Notes under the pieces: generated by a model
The model's input: only the letters and a program-made list of their open reading frames with translations
What the model was told of the DNA's origin: nothing
Databases searched by the model: none
Source of the DNA: Chlamydia sp. BM-2023
Lineage (GTDB): Bacteria; Chlamydiota; Chlamydiia; Chlamydiales; Chlamydiaceae
Direction of reading: 5' to 3'
Length of the DNA stretch: 64,000 nt
NCBI RefSeq assembly: GCF_964023145.1
Contig: NZ_CAXIED010000001.1
Coordinates: 558,001 to 622,000, forward strand
Part shown: positions 45,109-54,291 of the stretch, piece after piece
How the letters are laid out: each line of letters opens with the position of its first letter
Numbering within the stretch: the stretch's first letter is position 1
Position numbers and translations under genes: made by a program

Positions 45109-46611
45109 CTACGTCACCCCATAGGTATACTTATGGGGTTTTTTTATAATCTTATTTAAAGTTTCTCCGTCTGCCCACACAGAAACACTATGCTTTGCTC
45201 GTGTAATTGCTGTATAGAGAATAGAAACATCAAAAGTTTCACTTCCCCTGGGAATGATAACAATAACATTTTCGTATTCACTTCCCTGACTTTTATGAAC
45301 TGACATCGCATAGTTATAGGTGTAGTAAGAAAACACTTTAGAATCTATTGCTGGACAATGTTCAAAGAACAGTTTTTGTGTTTTGGGACAAAGAAATCCT
45401 GTATCTCCGTTAAACAATCCCCAAGTTTCATAACGATCGGTAATCATAATAGGAATTGGTAGATCAGGATGAGTTTTCTGAATGGAACGAAAAATAAGAT
45501 CATTTAACTGCAGATAACCCCAGGGTCCATGACGCATAGGAGTCAAAACACATAATTGCGCTCGAGAAGAAGGTGATTTTATAAATGCTTCTTTTATCAT
45601 AGCAATTGCAGAATGCATGGGGGGCAAAGGAGTAAAGGGAATCGATTGTTTTTCCAGTATTGCCTGGGAAAGATTTTGAATCTGAGTTGTTTTTGCCCTA
45701 TGTGATATTCGTAAATTTAGGGCTCTTGCAGGGAAACGCTTAATCAAATCTTGAAGAGGATTCCCAGCTCCTACACCTATAGGAGGAAGCTGATTCGCAT
45801 CCCCTAATATAATTAAATTATCCGCTACTATTCCCTTGTTCAAATGCGTTCCAGACAAGGTGTTCACTAAACTATGAAGAAGATCGAAAGTAACCATAGA
45901 TCCCTCATCCACTAATAAAAGATCTACAGAACCACTCTGACTATAAACATGTTCTTGTAAAAACCTGTGGATTGTTTGGATATTCACATGATCTTCTGCA
46001 ATACCATAAGAAGAAAGAATCTGACGAATATGGGAGGTAGCTTTACCTGTTGGAGAAACTATAGCAATACGTATTTTGGGATCACGTTTCAGTAAAGTAA
46101 GGATGATCTGTATAGCTAAAAATGTTTTTCCTGTTCCTGGCCCCCCACAAATCAAAGAAAAACACGAACTAAGAGCTTTTTGAAAAACAAAATTTTGTTC
46201 TTCGGATAATTTTGGGTTTTCTTCTGCGACGATATTGTATCTAGGCGATGCTTGTGATAATAAAGAAAGCTTCTGAAATAACTTTTCTCGGATAAGATAT
46301 AAAGAACGTAAGTAAATTTTGTTATTTTCTATAACAAATAAAGAAGAACGAAGCTCCTCAGGCATATCTTTAAAACATTCATAAAAAAGATTTTCTGAAA
46401 TCCCAGGAATAGAAGGAAACAACCTATCTTTTTCTATAGTAATAAATGGGTAACCACAACGCAAAAGAGCAGAAAAAACAGCCAAAAAAGCAAAAGTTTT
46501 CTCTGATGAAGAGACATGCTTTTTGGCAAATGCTAGGTCCAGAGGTAGTATAAGCTGCTGTTGAACGGCATCATAAAGAAGATGGGAAACGTCTAAACTT
46601 AATGAAAGCAT
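45109..46611 (-). CDS. recD2: RecD-like superfamily-1B helicase RecD2
   Basis: This 500-residue helicase shows Walker A GGPGTGKTFLA (about residue 150-160), VSPTGKATSHI, Walker B LLVDEGSMV, GDANQLPPIG and the C-terminal YAMSVHKSQGSEYENV and YTAITRAKHSVSV. It lacks the long N-terminal extension of RecD2 from Deinococcus, so it is nearer RecD of RecBCD in size. Chlamydiae carry a second recD elsewhere (CT033-like). It is 14 bp after a helical-repeat membrane protein gene. Its 3' end contains the terminator of the convergent CT618-like gene. Confidence 0.9.
   Translation of the reverse strand: MLSLSLDVSHLLYDAVQQQLILPLDLAFAKKHVSSSEKTFAFLAVFSALLRCGYPFITIEKDRLFPSIPGISENLFYECFKDMPEELRSSLFVIENNKIYLRSLYLIREKLFQKLSLLSQASPRYNIVAEENPKLSEEQNFVFQKALSSCFSLICGGPGTGKTFLAIQIILTLLKRDPKIRIAIVSPTGKATSHIRQILSSYGIAEDHVNIQTIHRFLQEHVYSQSGSVDLLLVDEGSMVTFDLLHSLVNTLSGTHLNKGIVADNLIILGDANQLPPIGVGAGNPLQDLIKRFPARALNLRISHRAKTTQIQNLSQAILEKQSIPFTPLPPMHSAIAMIKEAFIKSPSSRAQLCVLTPMRHGPWGYLQLNDLIFRSIQKTHPDLPIPIMITDRYETWGLFNGDTGFLCPKTQKLFFEHCPAIDSKVFSYYTYNYAMSVHKSQGSEYENVIVIIPRGSETFDVSILYTAITRAKHSVSVWADGETLNKIIKKPHKYTYGVT
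45117..45145 (+). terminator. Rho-independent terminator of the CT618-like gene
   Basis: A 7-bp stem CCCCATA/TATGGGG (45117-45123 with 45132-45138) is followed by seven Ts. It lies inside the last codons of the convergent recD2 gene, so coding and terminator functions overlap. Confidence 0.85.
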
Positions 46612-46625
46612 AGCGACATGCGTTT

Positions 46626-48467
46626 TTATCCTCTTTTATAACCTGCTCCGAGATCTTTGGATAGATGTTTTTGGCATAGAGCTAGTGCCTTCTGAACCTT
46701 CGGATCATATGTACGGTCATGAAGAGGAAGCGATTGTAAACAATCCAAAGCCTCTGAATAACATTTCTTTTCTAAAAGACATAATCCCAGTAAACGATAC
46801 GTCAAAGGTGAAGGAGAGATTTTCGTAAGCCATAAGCTATAAAGATAACATTTTTTATACTTACCTTGAGAATACAAGAACTCCGCATCTGCTATAAAAT
46901 TTGCAATATCTTCTTCACATACAGCTATAGGGCTGATCCCAATATCAGCTATAAAATCTTCTAATTTCAATAAGCGAGAAATAGAATGTCCCGATAATAG
47001 CTGCTTATGAACCTGCTTAACAAAACGAAAAACAATATTTTCACTTTCTATGTCATAGTTAGTAAATTGCAAAATAACTCTAAGTAAATTTAGGGCTTTA
47101 TCATCGCAAGTTCCTAATTTCCAAAGTTGCTTTGCTCCTATTATCAAGTATTTTACAAGCTGTTGCTTATCGATATCGTAAGACTGTATTTCTTCCCATA
47201 AGTTTAAATATTTTCTTAAGCTTGTATAGTTATCGTCATCATGAGAGATGATGTCCTGCAGGGCTTCTGGAGAAATTATCAACTTCTCGCTTACCCACAT
47301 GTCAGAGTCTAACCTTTTTAATAAAGAAAGAGTTTGCTGGGCTTTGCTAGTCTGCACCTGCTTTACTTTCTCAGATAAAATAGCTCCAAACGTATCTATA
47401 AGTCTTTTTTTAAGAGGATCTAGACCAACAAAAGCTATAGAACGACAAATATTTGTTACCCGCTCAGGATAAGAGAAAAATCGGTCTACTAGAGGCTTAA
47501 TAACCAAATCGAAGTTCGGATCAAAATAGAAACGTTCCCAATTTTTTATTATCTGCAATAAAGAAGGTAACCTTGACTCAGGGACTATAAATATATGATC
47601 CATAAGCATAGAAAACAGTTCTTCTTGAGGAATATATTTCTCGTAGGACCTTTGGTCTACCGTGTGAACTTTTTTCTTATAAAAAAGAATCATCTCATAA
47701 TAGTCAGGATAAATTTTAGGAGAGGAAGATTGTTGCAGCTCTAAAAAATAACTCCTGCTTAACATCAATACAGCATTATCATAGGTATCGGAGTTCCAAT
47801 CACACTCTCTCTTTAGCAATTTTTCTATGATACAGTTAAGTATAGCTCTACCCTCAGAAAATTCCCCCAGCTCTATTAAGCAATAGGCCTCAATGTTTTC
47901 TAAAAAGAAATCAGAAAACAAAAGTTGAATATTTACATCTAGCAAAGAAGTTTCAGACCCCTTTAAACGCTCTTTCCATATAGATAGTGATTCTAAAGCT
48001 TGTGAAAACTGTTTTTGTTTGTAGTTCAAAAGAAACTCAAACAAAGACAAAGAAGAAGATTTTGTAAATTGTTGACGCAAGGTTCCTATTAGCTCCCTCA
48101 TACGCTCAATATCTTCTAGGAAAAACGCATTGAGAATACGCCCACCAATAACTTCTTCCTTAAATAAAAACTGAGAGTGTTCTACCTCATCATAAAGTCT
48201 CGCAAAAATCTTATCCGACTGCGTCATATTCCTTTGCTTTTGCAAAAGGAAGCCCTGATAACAAAGAAGGCTCTGTCGTTGTTGATTAGGAGGTAAACGA
48301 TGTAGAAAAGACTCCACGCGTTCTTTCTTACCATCCACCCATAAATCTGTGATCTTTGCATTATCCGCAGAAATCATGGAAGGGCAAACAGAACACAGGA
48401 AATACAAGCCCCCTCCCATAGCAAAGCATGATAAAAAAAATACGCAAAACAATATGTAGCGAACCAT
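46626..48467 (-). CDS. Membrane-anchored helical/TPR-like repeat protein (CT651-like by position)
   Basis: This encodes 613 residues. One N-terminal hydrophobic anchor or uncleaved signal (about 4-30) is followed by an almost wholly helical body. TPR-like pairs are visible near the start (QSLLCYQGFLLQKQRNMTQ) and especially at the end (AEFLYSQGKYKKCYLYSLWL, YRLLGLCLLEKKCYSEALDC). The site is probably periplasmic. GAGG gives a good ribosome-binding site. In C. trachomatis, CT651 precedes recD_2 (CT652), and the same pairing here suggests orthology. No function is known to me; TPR-like proteins often scaffold envelope machines. Confidence 0.8.
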   Translation of the reverse strand: MVRYILFCVFFLSCFAMGGGLYFLCSVCPSMISADNAKITDLWVDGKKERVESFLHRLPPNQQRQSLLCYQGFLLQKQRNMTQSDKIFARLYDEVEHSQFLFKEEVIGGRILNAFFLEDIERMRELIGTLRQQFTKSSSLSLFEFLLNYKQKQFSQALESLSIWKERLKGSETSLLDVNIQLLFSDFFLENIEAYCLIELGEFSEGRAILNCIIEKLLKRECDWNSDTYDNAVLMLSRSYFLELQQSSSPKIYPDYYEMILFYKKKVHTVDQRSYEKYIPQEELFSMLMDHIFIVPESRLPSLLQIIKNWERFYFDPNFDLVIKPLVDRFFSYPERVTNICRSIAFVGLDPLKKRLIDTFGAILSEKVKQVQTSKAQQTLSLLKRLDSDMWVSEKLIISPEALQDIISHDDDNYTSLRKYLNLWEEIQSYDIDKQQLVKYLIIGAKQLWKLGTCDDKALNLLRVILQFTNYDIESENIVFRFVKQVHKQLLSGHSISRLLKLEDFIADIGISPIAVCEEDIANFIADAEFLYSQGKYKKCYLYSLWLTKISPSPLTYRLLGLCLLEKKCYSEALDCLQSLPLHDRTYDPKVQKALALCQKHLSKDLGAGYKRG

Positions 48468-48605
48468 TAGAGCCTCTATCGGCTTTGCTTAAAACCGTTT
48501 ATTAGAATCAATTTTAACTAGTTAAAGTTAAATTATATATATTGAGTTGTCTTTATGCAAAATTATTTTTAATCAGAAAAAAAACTAAAAAACTGTAAAG
48601 GATCT

Positions 48606-48623
48606 TTGAAAAATAAAAGATTT
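48606..48623 (+). promoter_or_regulatory. Candidate ChxR direct-repeat binding site
   Basis: TTGAAAA (48606-48612), 4-nt spacer, AAGATTT (48617-48623) fits the ChxR consensus I recall, WHGAWNH-N3-5-WHGAWNH, and lies 42 bp before the chxR start, where autoregulation would be expected. AT-rich DNA raises the chance of a random match. Confidence 0.35.
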
Positions 48624-48664
48624 TATATTACTTAGTCGAATAATATAGCCTACTTTATTTGCTC

Positions 48665-49369
48665 ATGCTTACGGATAAAATTATATTATTTGTTACAGAC
48701 GACAATAATATATCTCTGCAATTAAAAGAGTTTGCATCTCAGAACGTAGATTACCAAATAACTACCTCTTCTGTGTTTACAAACACCCTCAAGCCTGATC
48801 TAATTTTCTGCGAATACCTACTTCTTCCAGAAGTTGCATTCTCTGAACATTTGCCAGTTGAAACAGATTGTATAGTATTATTCGATACTTTTGAGGAAGA
48901 GGCTGTTGTAAAAGTTTTGAATAATGGTGCGAGCGGGTATTTACTTCGTCCTTTAACAGTTAAAGTTATTGATGCCGTTATTCGGGCATTTTTGCGCCAT
49001 CATCTTAATTTAGAACATGCTATTCCTGAATCTATTTCTTTTGGTGATCGAACTTTTTATCTTTTAAATCTCACTATAGATTCCCCCGAGGGAAGAGTTC
49101 ATTTAACTCCTTCGGAATCTGGGATATTAAAAAAACTTCTAATGAATCGTGGTCATCTATGTTTGAGAAAGCATCTATTAGAAGAGATAAAGGGAAATAC
49201 AAAAGAAATTATCGCTAGAAACGTTGATGTTCATATTGCTTCTTTAAGAAAAAAACTCGGCCCCTACGGATCAAAAATTTCTACAATTCGTGGAGTAGGT
49301 TATTTATTTTCTGAAGATGACAGTCTCACTAACCAATCAACCAGCGAATCAACTTCCAACTACCCTTAA
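48665..49369 (+). CDS. chxR: ChxR, atypical OmpR/PhoB-family response regulator
   Basis: This encodes 234 residues from the ATG at 48665 (a TTG two codons earlier is also in frame). A receiver-like domain (about 1-115) keeps part of the acidic pocket (D12, D13) but the phosphorylated aspartate is replaced by E50 (PDLIFCEYLLLP in place of PDLxxxDxxLP). A winged-helix DNA-binding domain follows (about 130-225: LTPSESGILKKLL, NVDVHIASLRKKL, TIRGVGYLF). This fits ChxR, which acts as a phosphorylation-independent dimer and activates its own transcription. The stop lies 71 bp before the next gene. Confidence 0.95.
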   Translation: MLTDKIILFVTDDNNISLQLKEFASQNVDYQITTSSVFTNTLKPDLIFCEYLLLPEVAFSEHLPVETDCIVLFDTFEEEAVVKVLNNGASGYLLRPLTVKVIDAVIRAFLRHHLNLEHAIPESISFGDRTFYLLNLTIDSPEGRVHLTPSESGILKKLLMNRGHLCLRKHLLEEIKGNTKEIIARNVDVHIASLRKKLGPYGSKISTIRGVGYLFSEDDSLTNQSTSESTSNYP

Positions 49370-49440
49370 AATAGCGCTTGATTACCTCTTGTCACTAAAT
49401 CAATATAACGAGACAATGTCTTAAAAAGTTGTGACACGTC

Positions 49441-50055
49441 ATGATACTAGCATCTGCTTTATTTTCTCCTGAAGATTTTCCTTTTCCAGAACTTATTACA
49501 GAAGCGTATTATACTTGGGATATTTTAGCATTAATATCTAAAAAATTGTCTTCTCATACGTTCTCAGGCATTCATGGCACTGTTGAAAAAGGTGCATTTT
49601 TAAAAAATGCAGATACTATAGAGATTGCAGAGGGGGCTTATGTAGAGTCCGGAGCCTATATAGTTGGTCCTTGCATAATAGGTCCCCAAACAGAAATACG
49701 CCATGGAGCTTATCTACGAGGCGGTATCATTACAGGTTCTAATTGTGTGATAGGGCATTGTAGTGAAGTAAAAAATGCTTATTTTGGACACAACGCTAAA
49801 GCTGGCCATTTCGCTTATGTTGGAGATTCTGTTTTGTCTGCGGAAGTCAACCTCGGTGCCGGTGTACGTTGTGCCAACTTTCGTCTTGATGAGAAAACCA
49901 TTTCAGTTTCTTCTGAAGAGGGAAAAATAGACACCCAATTAAGAAAACTAGGGGCCTTTCTTGGAAAAAAAGTTTCTATAGGATGCAACACTGTTATCAA
50001 TCCTGGACATTGCATTCCTGCGTATACGCATATTCGTCCGGGAAAGGTAATTTAG
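49441..50055 (+). CDS. GlmU-like left-handed beta-helix protein (CT629-like)
   Basis: This encodes 204 residues. The central region is a run of hexapeptide repeats of the [LIV]-G-x4 kind (IEIAEGAYVESGAYIVGPCIIGP, LRGGIITGSNCVIGHCSEVKN, VNLGAGVRCANFR, KKVSIGCNTVINPGHCI), folding as a left-handed beta helix. This resembles the acetyltransferase half of GlmU (compare the GAGxxxxNYDGxxK segment with GAGVRCANFRLDE), and chlamydial genomes call it glmU. The nucleotidyl-transferase half is absent, so the reaction is uncertain. It precedes ispA by 9 bp, probably as an operon. Confidence 0.85.
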   Translation: MILASALFSPEDFPFPELITEAYYTWDILALISKKLSSHTFSGIHGTVEKGAFLKNADTIEIAEGAYVESGAYIVGPCIIGPQTEIRHGAYLRGGIITGSNCVIGHCSEVKNAYFGHNAKAGHFAYVGDSVLSAEVNLGAGVRCANFRLDEKTISVSSEEGKIDTQLRKLGAFLGKKVSIGCNTVINPGHCIPAYTHIRPGKVI

Positions 50056-50064
50056 AGGAATATT

Positions 50065-50946
50065 ATGGTTGTTATGGACTTATTTGAAACCTATAAATTG
50101 ATTATAGAAGATGCAATTAAAAGCTCCTTAGAAGATTTTGGTTCCCCAGGACAATCTATACGTGCACCTATAGAATACGCTTTAACAAGTGGAGGAAAGC
50201 GTATCCGTCCCATGTTGGTTTGCATGATCGCTAAAGGACTTGGTATGAACCGAGATGTTTTAGACTCTGCTCTGGCTATAGAATTTATTCACACCTCTAC
50301 TTTAATAGCTGACGATCTCCCTTGTATGGATGATGATGATGAGCGTCGAGGACGCCCTACAGTACACAAAGCTTTTGATGAGGCCTCTGCTTTATTAGCG
50401 TCTTATGCGTTAATTCCTGCGGCTTATGCTCGTATTCGCTTGAATGCAAAAAAACTTAAAGCTCAAGGAGTAGATCCCGAGGAAACAAATATCGCCTACG
50501 ATATTATCTCTGATGTTACCGATAAAAATTTTGGTATTCATGGGGTTCTCGGAGGTCAGTATGAAGATATGTTCTTTAAAAATGATGGTCCTGAATATGT
50601 TCAGTCCATCATTAATAAAAAAACGGGAGCTCTTTTTGAAATCGCGTGTGTATCGGGTTGGCTATTTGGCGGTGGGGATCCCGAGTGTATCCCACAAATC
50701 TTAGAATTTTCGAAGGAATTTGGTCTTCTTTTTCAAATAAAAGACGACATTTTAGACATTCATCAGGATCGTCAAGATATAGGGTTAAACTATGCCCTAT
50801 TGTTTGGTTTAGATGCTGCAAAAGACCTTCTAAACTCTTCTATAGAAAAATGTTTTAAATTACTGGATTATCTTAAACTTCATGGTCTGAAAGACTCTTC
50901 AGAAATAGAAACGCTTATAGAATATATGAGAGTTCGGGATTATTAA
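50065..50946 (+). CDS. ispA: Geranyl/farnesyl diphosphate synthase IspA
   Basis: This 293-residue trans-prenyltransferase shows GGKRIRPML at the substrate site, the first Asp-rich motif DDLPCMDDDDERRGRP (about residue 85-100), the KTG switch and the second Asp-rich motif KDDILD (about residue 225). The CMDDDD type matches short-chain synthases making FPP. GAGG lies 7 nt before the ATG; a second ATG is three codons in. It would feed undecaprenol and quinone synthesis. The tRNA-Pro gene follows on the other strand. Confidence 0.95.
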   Translation: MVVMDLFETYKLIIEDAIKSSLEDFGSPGQSIRAPIEYALTSGGKRIRPMLVCMIAKGLGMNRDVLDSALAIEFIHTSTLIADDLPCMDDDDERRGRPTVHKAFDEASALLASYALIPAAYARIRLNAKKLKAQGVDPEETNIAYDIISDVTDKNFGIHGVLGGQYEDMFFKNDGPEYVQSIINKKTGALFEIACVSGWLFGGGDPECIPQILEFSKEFGLLFQIKDDILDIHQDRQDIGLNYALLFGLDAAKDLLNSSIEKCFKLLDYLKLHGLKDSSEIETLIEYMRVRDY

Positions 50947-50962
50947 AAAAGACTTGGAAAAA

Positions 50963-51036
50963 TCTGGGTGAGAGGATTTGAACCTCCGCCCCCTTGCACC
51001 CCATGCAAGTGCGCTACCAGGCTGCGCTACACCCAG
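50963..51036 (-). tRNA. tRNA-Pro (anticodon GGG)
   Basis: This 74-nt cloverleaf has acceptor CTGGGTG/CACCCAG, D arm GCGC...GCGC, anticodon stem CTTGC/GCAAG with loop ATGGGGT (anticodon GGG) and T arm GGAGG-TTCAAAT-CCTCT. CCA is not encoded. It lies 13 bp after the small gene at 51050 on the same strand. Confidence 0.95.
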
Positions 51037-51049
51037 GAAAATATAAGTC

Positions 51050-51304
51050 TTATAAGCAGGTAATTCCTTCGAATTGAAATTCACACTTTTTAAATTCTGC
51101 AACACCAATTTGGGCACATCTTTCGATTATTGTTTCCAAAGTGTCCCCTGAAGATACTTCAGCAGCTTCTATATCTACAGCTATGGAAGCCGTAAAAGAT
51201 GCTCCTCCCTTCTCTCCCTTGACTTGAAAGTTAACAAAAATCCCCTGCTTAGTTTTTGAAATATTTTTAAATCTGACTAAGTTGTTATCGATGAGGTTTT
51301 TCAT
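51050..51304 (-). CDS. Small conserved hypothetical protein (CT631-like)
   Basis: This encodes 84 residues from the ATG at 51304, preceded by GGAAGG; a TTG five codons earlier is possible. The product is a small alpha/beta protein without signal or membrane segment (NFQVKGEKGGASFTASIAVDIEA, then a helix ETIIERCAQIGVAEFKKC, then a strand). Two cysteines lie near the end. It lies between thyX and tRNA-Pro, all on the minus strand, 78 bp after thyX. Function unknown. Confidence 0.75.
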   Translation of the reverse strand: MKNLIDNNLVRFKNISKTKQGIFVNFQVKGEKGGASFTASIAVDIEAAEVSSGDTLETIIERCAQIGVAEFKKCEFQFEGITCL

Positions 51305-51382
51305 TTTATGGCCTTCCAATTGGAAAACAATAAAAATACCAACCTCTCATGTTCCTGTAAACGCAAAGATTATATTTAAAAA

Positions 51383-52978
51383 CTAAGGAGTGGGTCTTTT
51401 ACGGGATTCTTGTTTGATTCTACCTAAATCACAGTCGGAATAATCAACAAATTTAAAAAATGTTTCGTACATAGGATTAAATCTGATTACCTCTTGAGCC
51501 ATATCTATAGCTATCTTTCGGTAATTTTCATGTCCTTGGACTTGAGAACGAAGCTCACAAAGCCATTGCAGAGCTCTTCCGTTGATATGGAAGAACCAAC
51601 GTATGTTGTAAGATAAAGGAACAACATACTGTGCTTCTTCAGGAAATTCAGTGGAGATTTGGTCATAAGCTTCTTTAGCTTTGTCCATAGCTTCTCTGAA
51701 GTCTTTTTCCATAGGGGTGTCTAATAGCTGCTCGGGAATATGATAATCCAAGTTTGTGGTGAGCAACTGGCGTTCCTGAGTGAGAATACGGTGCCTTTGA
51801 AGGTCTCTATAAGCTCCAAAATCTGCGGTAATATCAAAACCGAACTCTAGACACTCTAATCCCCTAGGAGATTTGTGCCTACGGTTCTCTCGAGATGAGG
51901 ATCCTGCTTCTAAAACGCGTGTAAGATCTTCCATAGGCATAGAACGACACGCGCTTATAAGTTCCTCTAGAGTGAGTTGTGAATAAGGGAAAAGAAACCC
52001 TGCTGCAACTTTATAAATTCCATCGGGATCCCCATAAACTAAATGTACTCCCGTTTGTTTTGATGAAGGAACAGTATTTTTAAATTTGTCTGCTAAACTT
52101 ACCAGCTGATCTTTAAGAGTTTGTCGATAGCTTAACATAGCTTGATGATGGTGATGGTGTGATTCCGCACGAGAAACAAAAGACGGAACGATTTTCATGA
52201 GCTCTGTTAGGGAGCCTTCTCCTATCTGGCGGATTTCTGTAAGATTATGTCCCTGTAATTTGTGTAATAGGGTCTGCCAAAACCTTCCATTACCAAAGAA
52301 ACCTAAATTCGTTAAAGTTGCAGCAGGAAGAAGACCTCTCAAGCAGTCAAGAACTTTGGCTCTTAAAGAAATGCTATAAACTGATTGTGAAACTTCGGGT
52401 TCTTTCGGATAAATTTTCTCAAAAAAACAACGAACTTTTGGGATTAAGTCAGCATAGGTATCGAAAAGAAAATCACAAGTGTCCAAAAACACGTCTTTAA
52501 AGGCCGAGGTCATCAAAATAGGATCGCGGTAATATAAATACTCCCCTTTTACCTTTTGATCGAAATAAACGTATCTAGAAGACTTTTCTAAAGGAGAGCC
52601 GCCAATCCGAGCATCCTCCAATATTTTTGCGGCAAGCATGGAAACGCCTTCTATGGCTAAGTGAGCTCCACCTAACTCACCTATAGAATCGTCACCAAAA
52701 CCATCAAGAACACGCCGATAAAAATCCGAAGCTTTATGTATGCCGACTTCGAAATCTTCAGCTGAAGGGTCTAAAAAGCTGCCTCCTTCTCCTTCTAAAA
52801 ACTCTTTTAGAAGCAAAGAACGCAAACCTAATGTTGATCGTGAATACTTGGAAAATAATGCCCCTTTCACTACCTCGGGAAGGTTTTTCAAAGCAAAAAT
52901 GTTTGTTTCTAAGTTGGTAACGAAATGAGATAGACTCTTTTTTTGTTCTATAGAAAACTCTTCATCTCTGCTCAACAT
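51383..52978 (-). CDS. thyX: Flavin-dependent thymidylate synthase ThyX, double-length
   Basis: This encodes 531 residues from ATG at 52978 with GAGG 6 nt upstream. ThyX makes dTMP from dUMP using FAD and methylene-THF and is usually 220-250 residues. Here two ThyX-like halves are seen: the N-terminal half keeps the motif end EKSSRYVYF (R135, Y136) but has lost RHR, while the C-terminal half keeps [10 protein letters not shown] (R395-H396-R397) but not the later S-x-R-Y. The His-rich HHHHHQ lies in the linker. Active sites at the half interface are inferred. No thyA is seen here; a link to the folate genes is natural. Confidence 0.9.
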   Translation of the reverse strand: MLSRDEEFSIEQKKSLSHFVTNLETNIFALKNLPEVVKGALFSKYSRSTLGLRSLLLKEFLEGEGGSFLDPSAEDFEVGIHKASDFYRRVLDGFGDDSIGELGGAHLAIEGVSMLAAKILEDARIGGSPLEKSSRYVYFDQKVKGEYLYYRDPILMTSAFKDVFLDTCDFLFDTYADLIPKVRCFFEKIYPKEPEVSQSVYSISLRAKVLDCLRGLLPAATLTNLGFFGNGRFWQTLLHKLQGHNLTEIRQIGEGSLTELMKIVPSFVSRAESHHHHHQAMLSYRQTLKDQLVSLADKFKNTVPSSKQTGVHLVYGDPDGIYKVAAGFLFPYSQLTLEELISACRSMPMEDLTRVLEAGSSSRENRRHKSPRGLECLEFGFDITADFGAYRDLQRHRILTQERQLLTTNLDYHIPEQLLDTPMEKDFREAMDKAKEAYDQISTEFPEEAQYVVPLSYNIRWFFHINGRALQWLCELRSQVQGHENYRKIAIDMAQEVIRFNPMYETFFKFVDYSDCDLGRIKQESRKRPTP

Positions 52979-53274
52979 GAAAAACCTCAAAAATTAAAAA
53001 GCCTGCCACAGGAATCAGAAAAAACAAAGGCGTTTTTGCTGAAAAAATCCTGTTAGAAAACAGTTGATATTGTGTTCATAAACATGCAACATCTTGATTT
53101 ATTTACAAAGTGAACATTGTTTTAACAAAGTTTTAAACAGGTTAACCACCCTATTTCCCCTCTAAAAATTAAGTTTTAAACACTTTCCACACCCCCTAAA
53201 GAAGAAGAAGAAATATTAATATAAATATTATCTCTTTATTAGAACCTGTGGAAATTGTTGAAGGATTGTAAAAA

Positions 53275-54270
53275 ATGAGCTCTTTAGCGTTACTCAGACG
53301 TCCTCGTAGAAATAGAAGAATGGTTGCTATCCGAGATCTGGTAGCTGAAACTTCTTTATTACCCCAAGATTTCATTTGTCCTTTCTTTCTTGTAGAAGGA
53401 AAAAATGTCCGTGAAGAAATAGAAAGTCTTCCAGGGGTATTTAGATGGAGTATAGATCTTGTATTAAAAGAGATAGAAAGATTGTGTTTGCTTGGTCTAC
53501 GAGCTGTTATTCTTTTCCCAGTAATATCAGATCATCTTAAAGATGCTTATGGTTCTTACTCTTCCAATCCTAAAAATATCCTTTGCAGAGGTATTTATGA
53601 GGTGAAAAGGGCTTTTCCTGATTTATGTGTTATTAGTGATATTGCTCTAGATCCTTACACGACTCATGGTCACGATGGGATTATGGATCACGGAGAAGTT
53701 TTAAATGATGAAAGCGTTAGAATCTTCGGAAATATTGCTACTTTACATGCTGAAATGGGAGTAGATGTTGTAGCTCCTAGTGATATGATGGATGGAAGAG
53801 TTGCTCACATTCGCTCTAAGTTGGATCAGTCAGGATGGAAACAGACTTTGATTCTTTCTTATAGTGTTAAATATGCATCTGCTCTCTACAATCCTTTTAG
53901 AGATGCTCTGGGTTCTCACTTGAAATCAGGTGATAAACGAAATTATCAGATGAATCCGAAAAATGTTTTAGAAGCTTTGTTGGAATGCTCTTTAGATGAA
54001 CAGGAAGGAGCTGACATGTTGATGATAAAGCCTGCTGGACTTTATCTAGATGTGTTGCACCGGGTACGCAAAAGCACAAATTTACCTTTGGCAGCATATC
54101 AAGTTAGCGGAGAATTCGCCATGATTTCCGCAGCATCTAAACTCGGATGGTTAGATAAAGAAGCAATGTTTTATGAATCTTTGGTAGCTATAAAACGTGC
54201 GGGAGCTGATATGATTATTTCTTATGCAACTCCGATGGTATTAGAAATGCTATCTTCTAGTAGTTTGTAA
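53275..54270 (+). CDS. hemB: Delta-aminolevulinic acid dehydratase HemB
   Basis: This 331-residue enzyme (porphobilinogen synthase) joins two 5-aminolevulinate molecules in heme synthesis. Signatures: [29 protein letters not shown] (the DPYTxHGHDG region, with only the His of the zinc-type cysteines retained, suggesting the magnesium-dependent class), the [16 protein letters not shown]chiff-base region with K near 195-205, and [14 protein letters not shown] with the second active lysine. AAGGA precedes the ATG. It is alone on the plus strand with 296 bp upstream and a palindrome at its end. Confidence 0.96.
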   Translation: MSSLALLRRPRRNRRMVAIRDLVAETSLLPQDFICPFFLVEGKNVREEIESLPGVFRWSIDLVLKEIERLCLLGLRAVILFPVISDHLKDAYGSYSSNPKNILCRGIYEVKRAFPDLCVISDIALDPYTTHGHDGIMDHGEVLNDESVRIFGNIATLHAEMGVDVVAPSDMMDGRVAHIRSKLDQSGWKQTLILSYSVKYASALYNPFRDALGSHLKSGDKRNYQMNPKNVLEALLECSLDEQEGADMLMIKPAGLYLDVLHRVRKSTNLPLAAYQVSGEFAMISAASKLGWLDKEAMFYESLVAIKRAGADMIISYATPMVLEMLSSSSL

Positions 54271-54291
54271 ACAGTTCTTCGAAGAACTGTT
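54270..54291. terminator. Palindrome between convergent hemB and nqrA
   Basis: AACAGTTCTTCGAAGAACTGTT is a perfect 22-bp palindrome that overlaps both stop codons. It is likely a bidirectional stop or transcript-end stabiliser. Confidence 0.65.

Noticed and set aside
52149..52163. Repeated CAT-like run near 52150 as a microsatellite
   Set aside because: It only encodes the HHHHHQ stretch of ThyX; too short to be a meaningful repeat.
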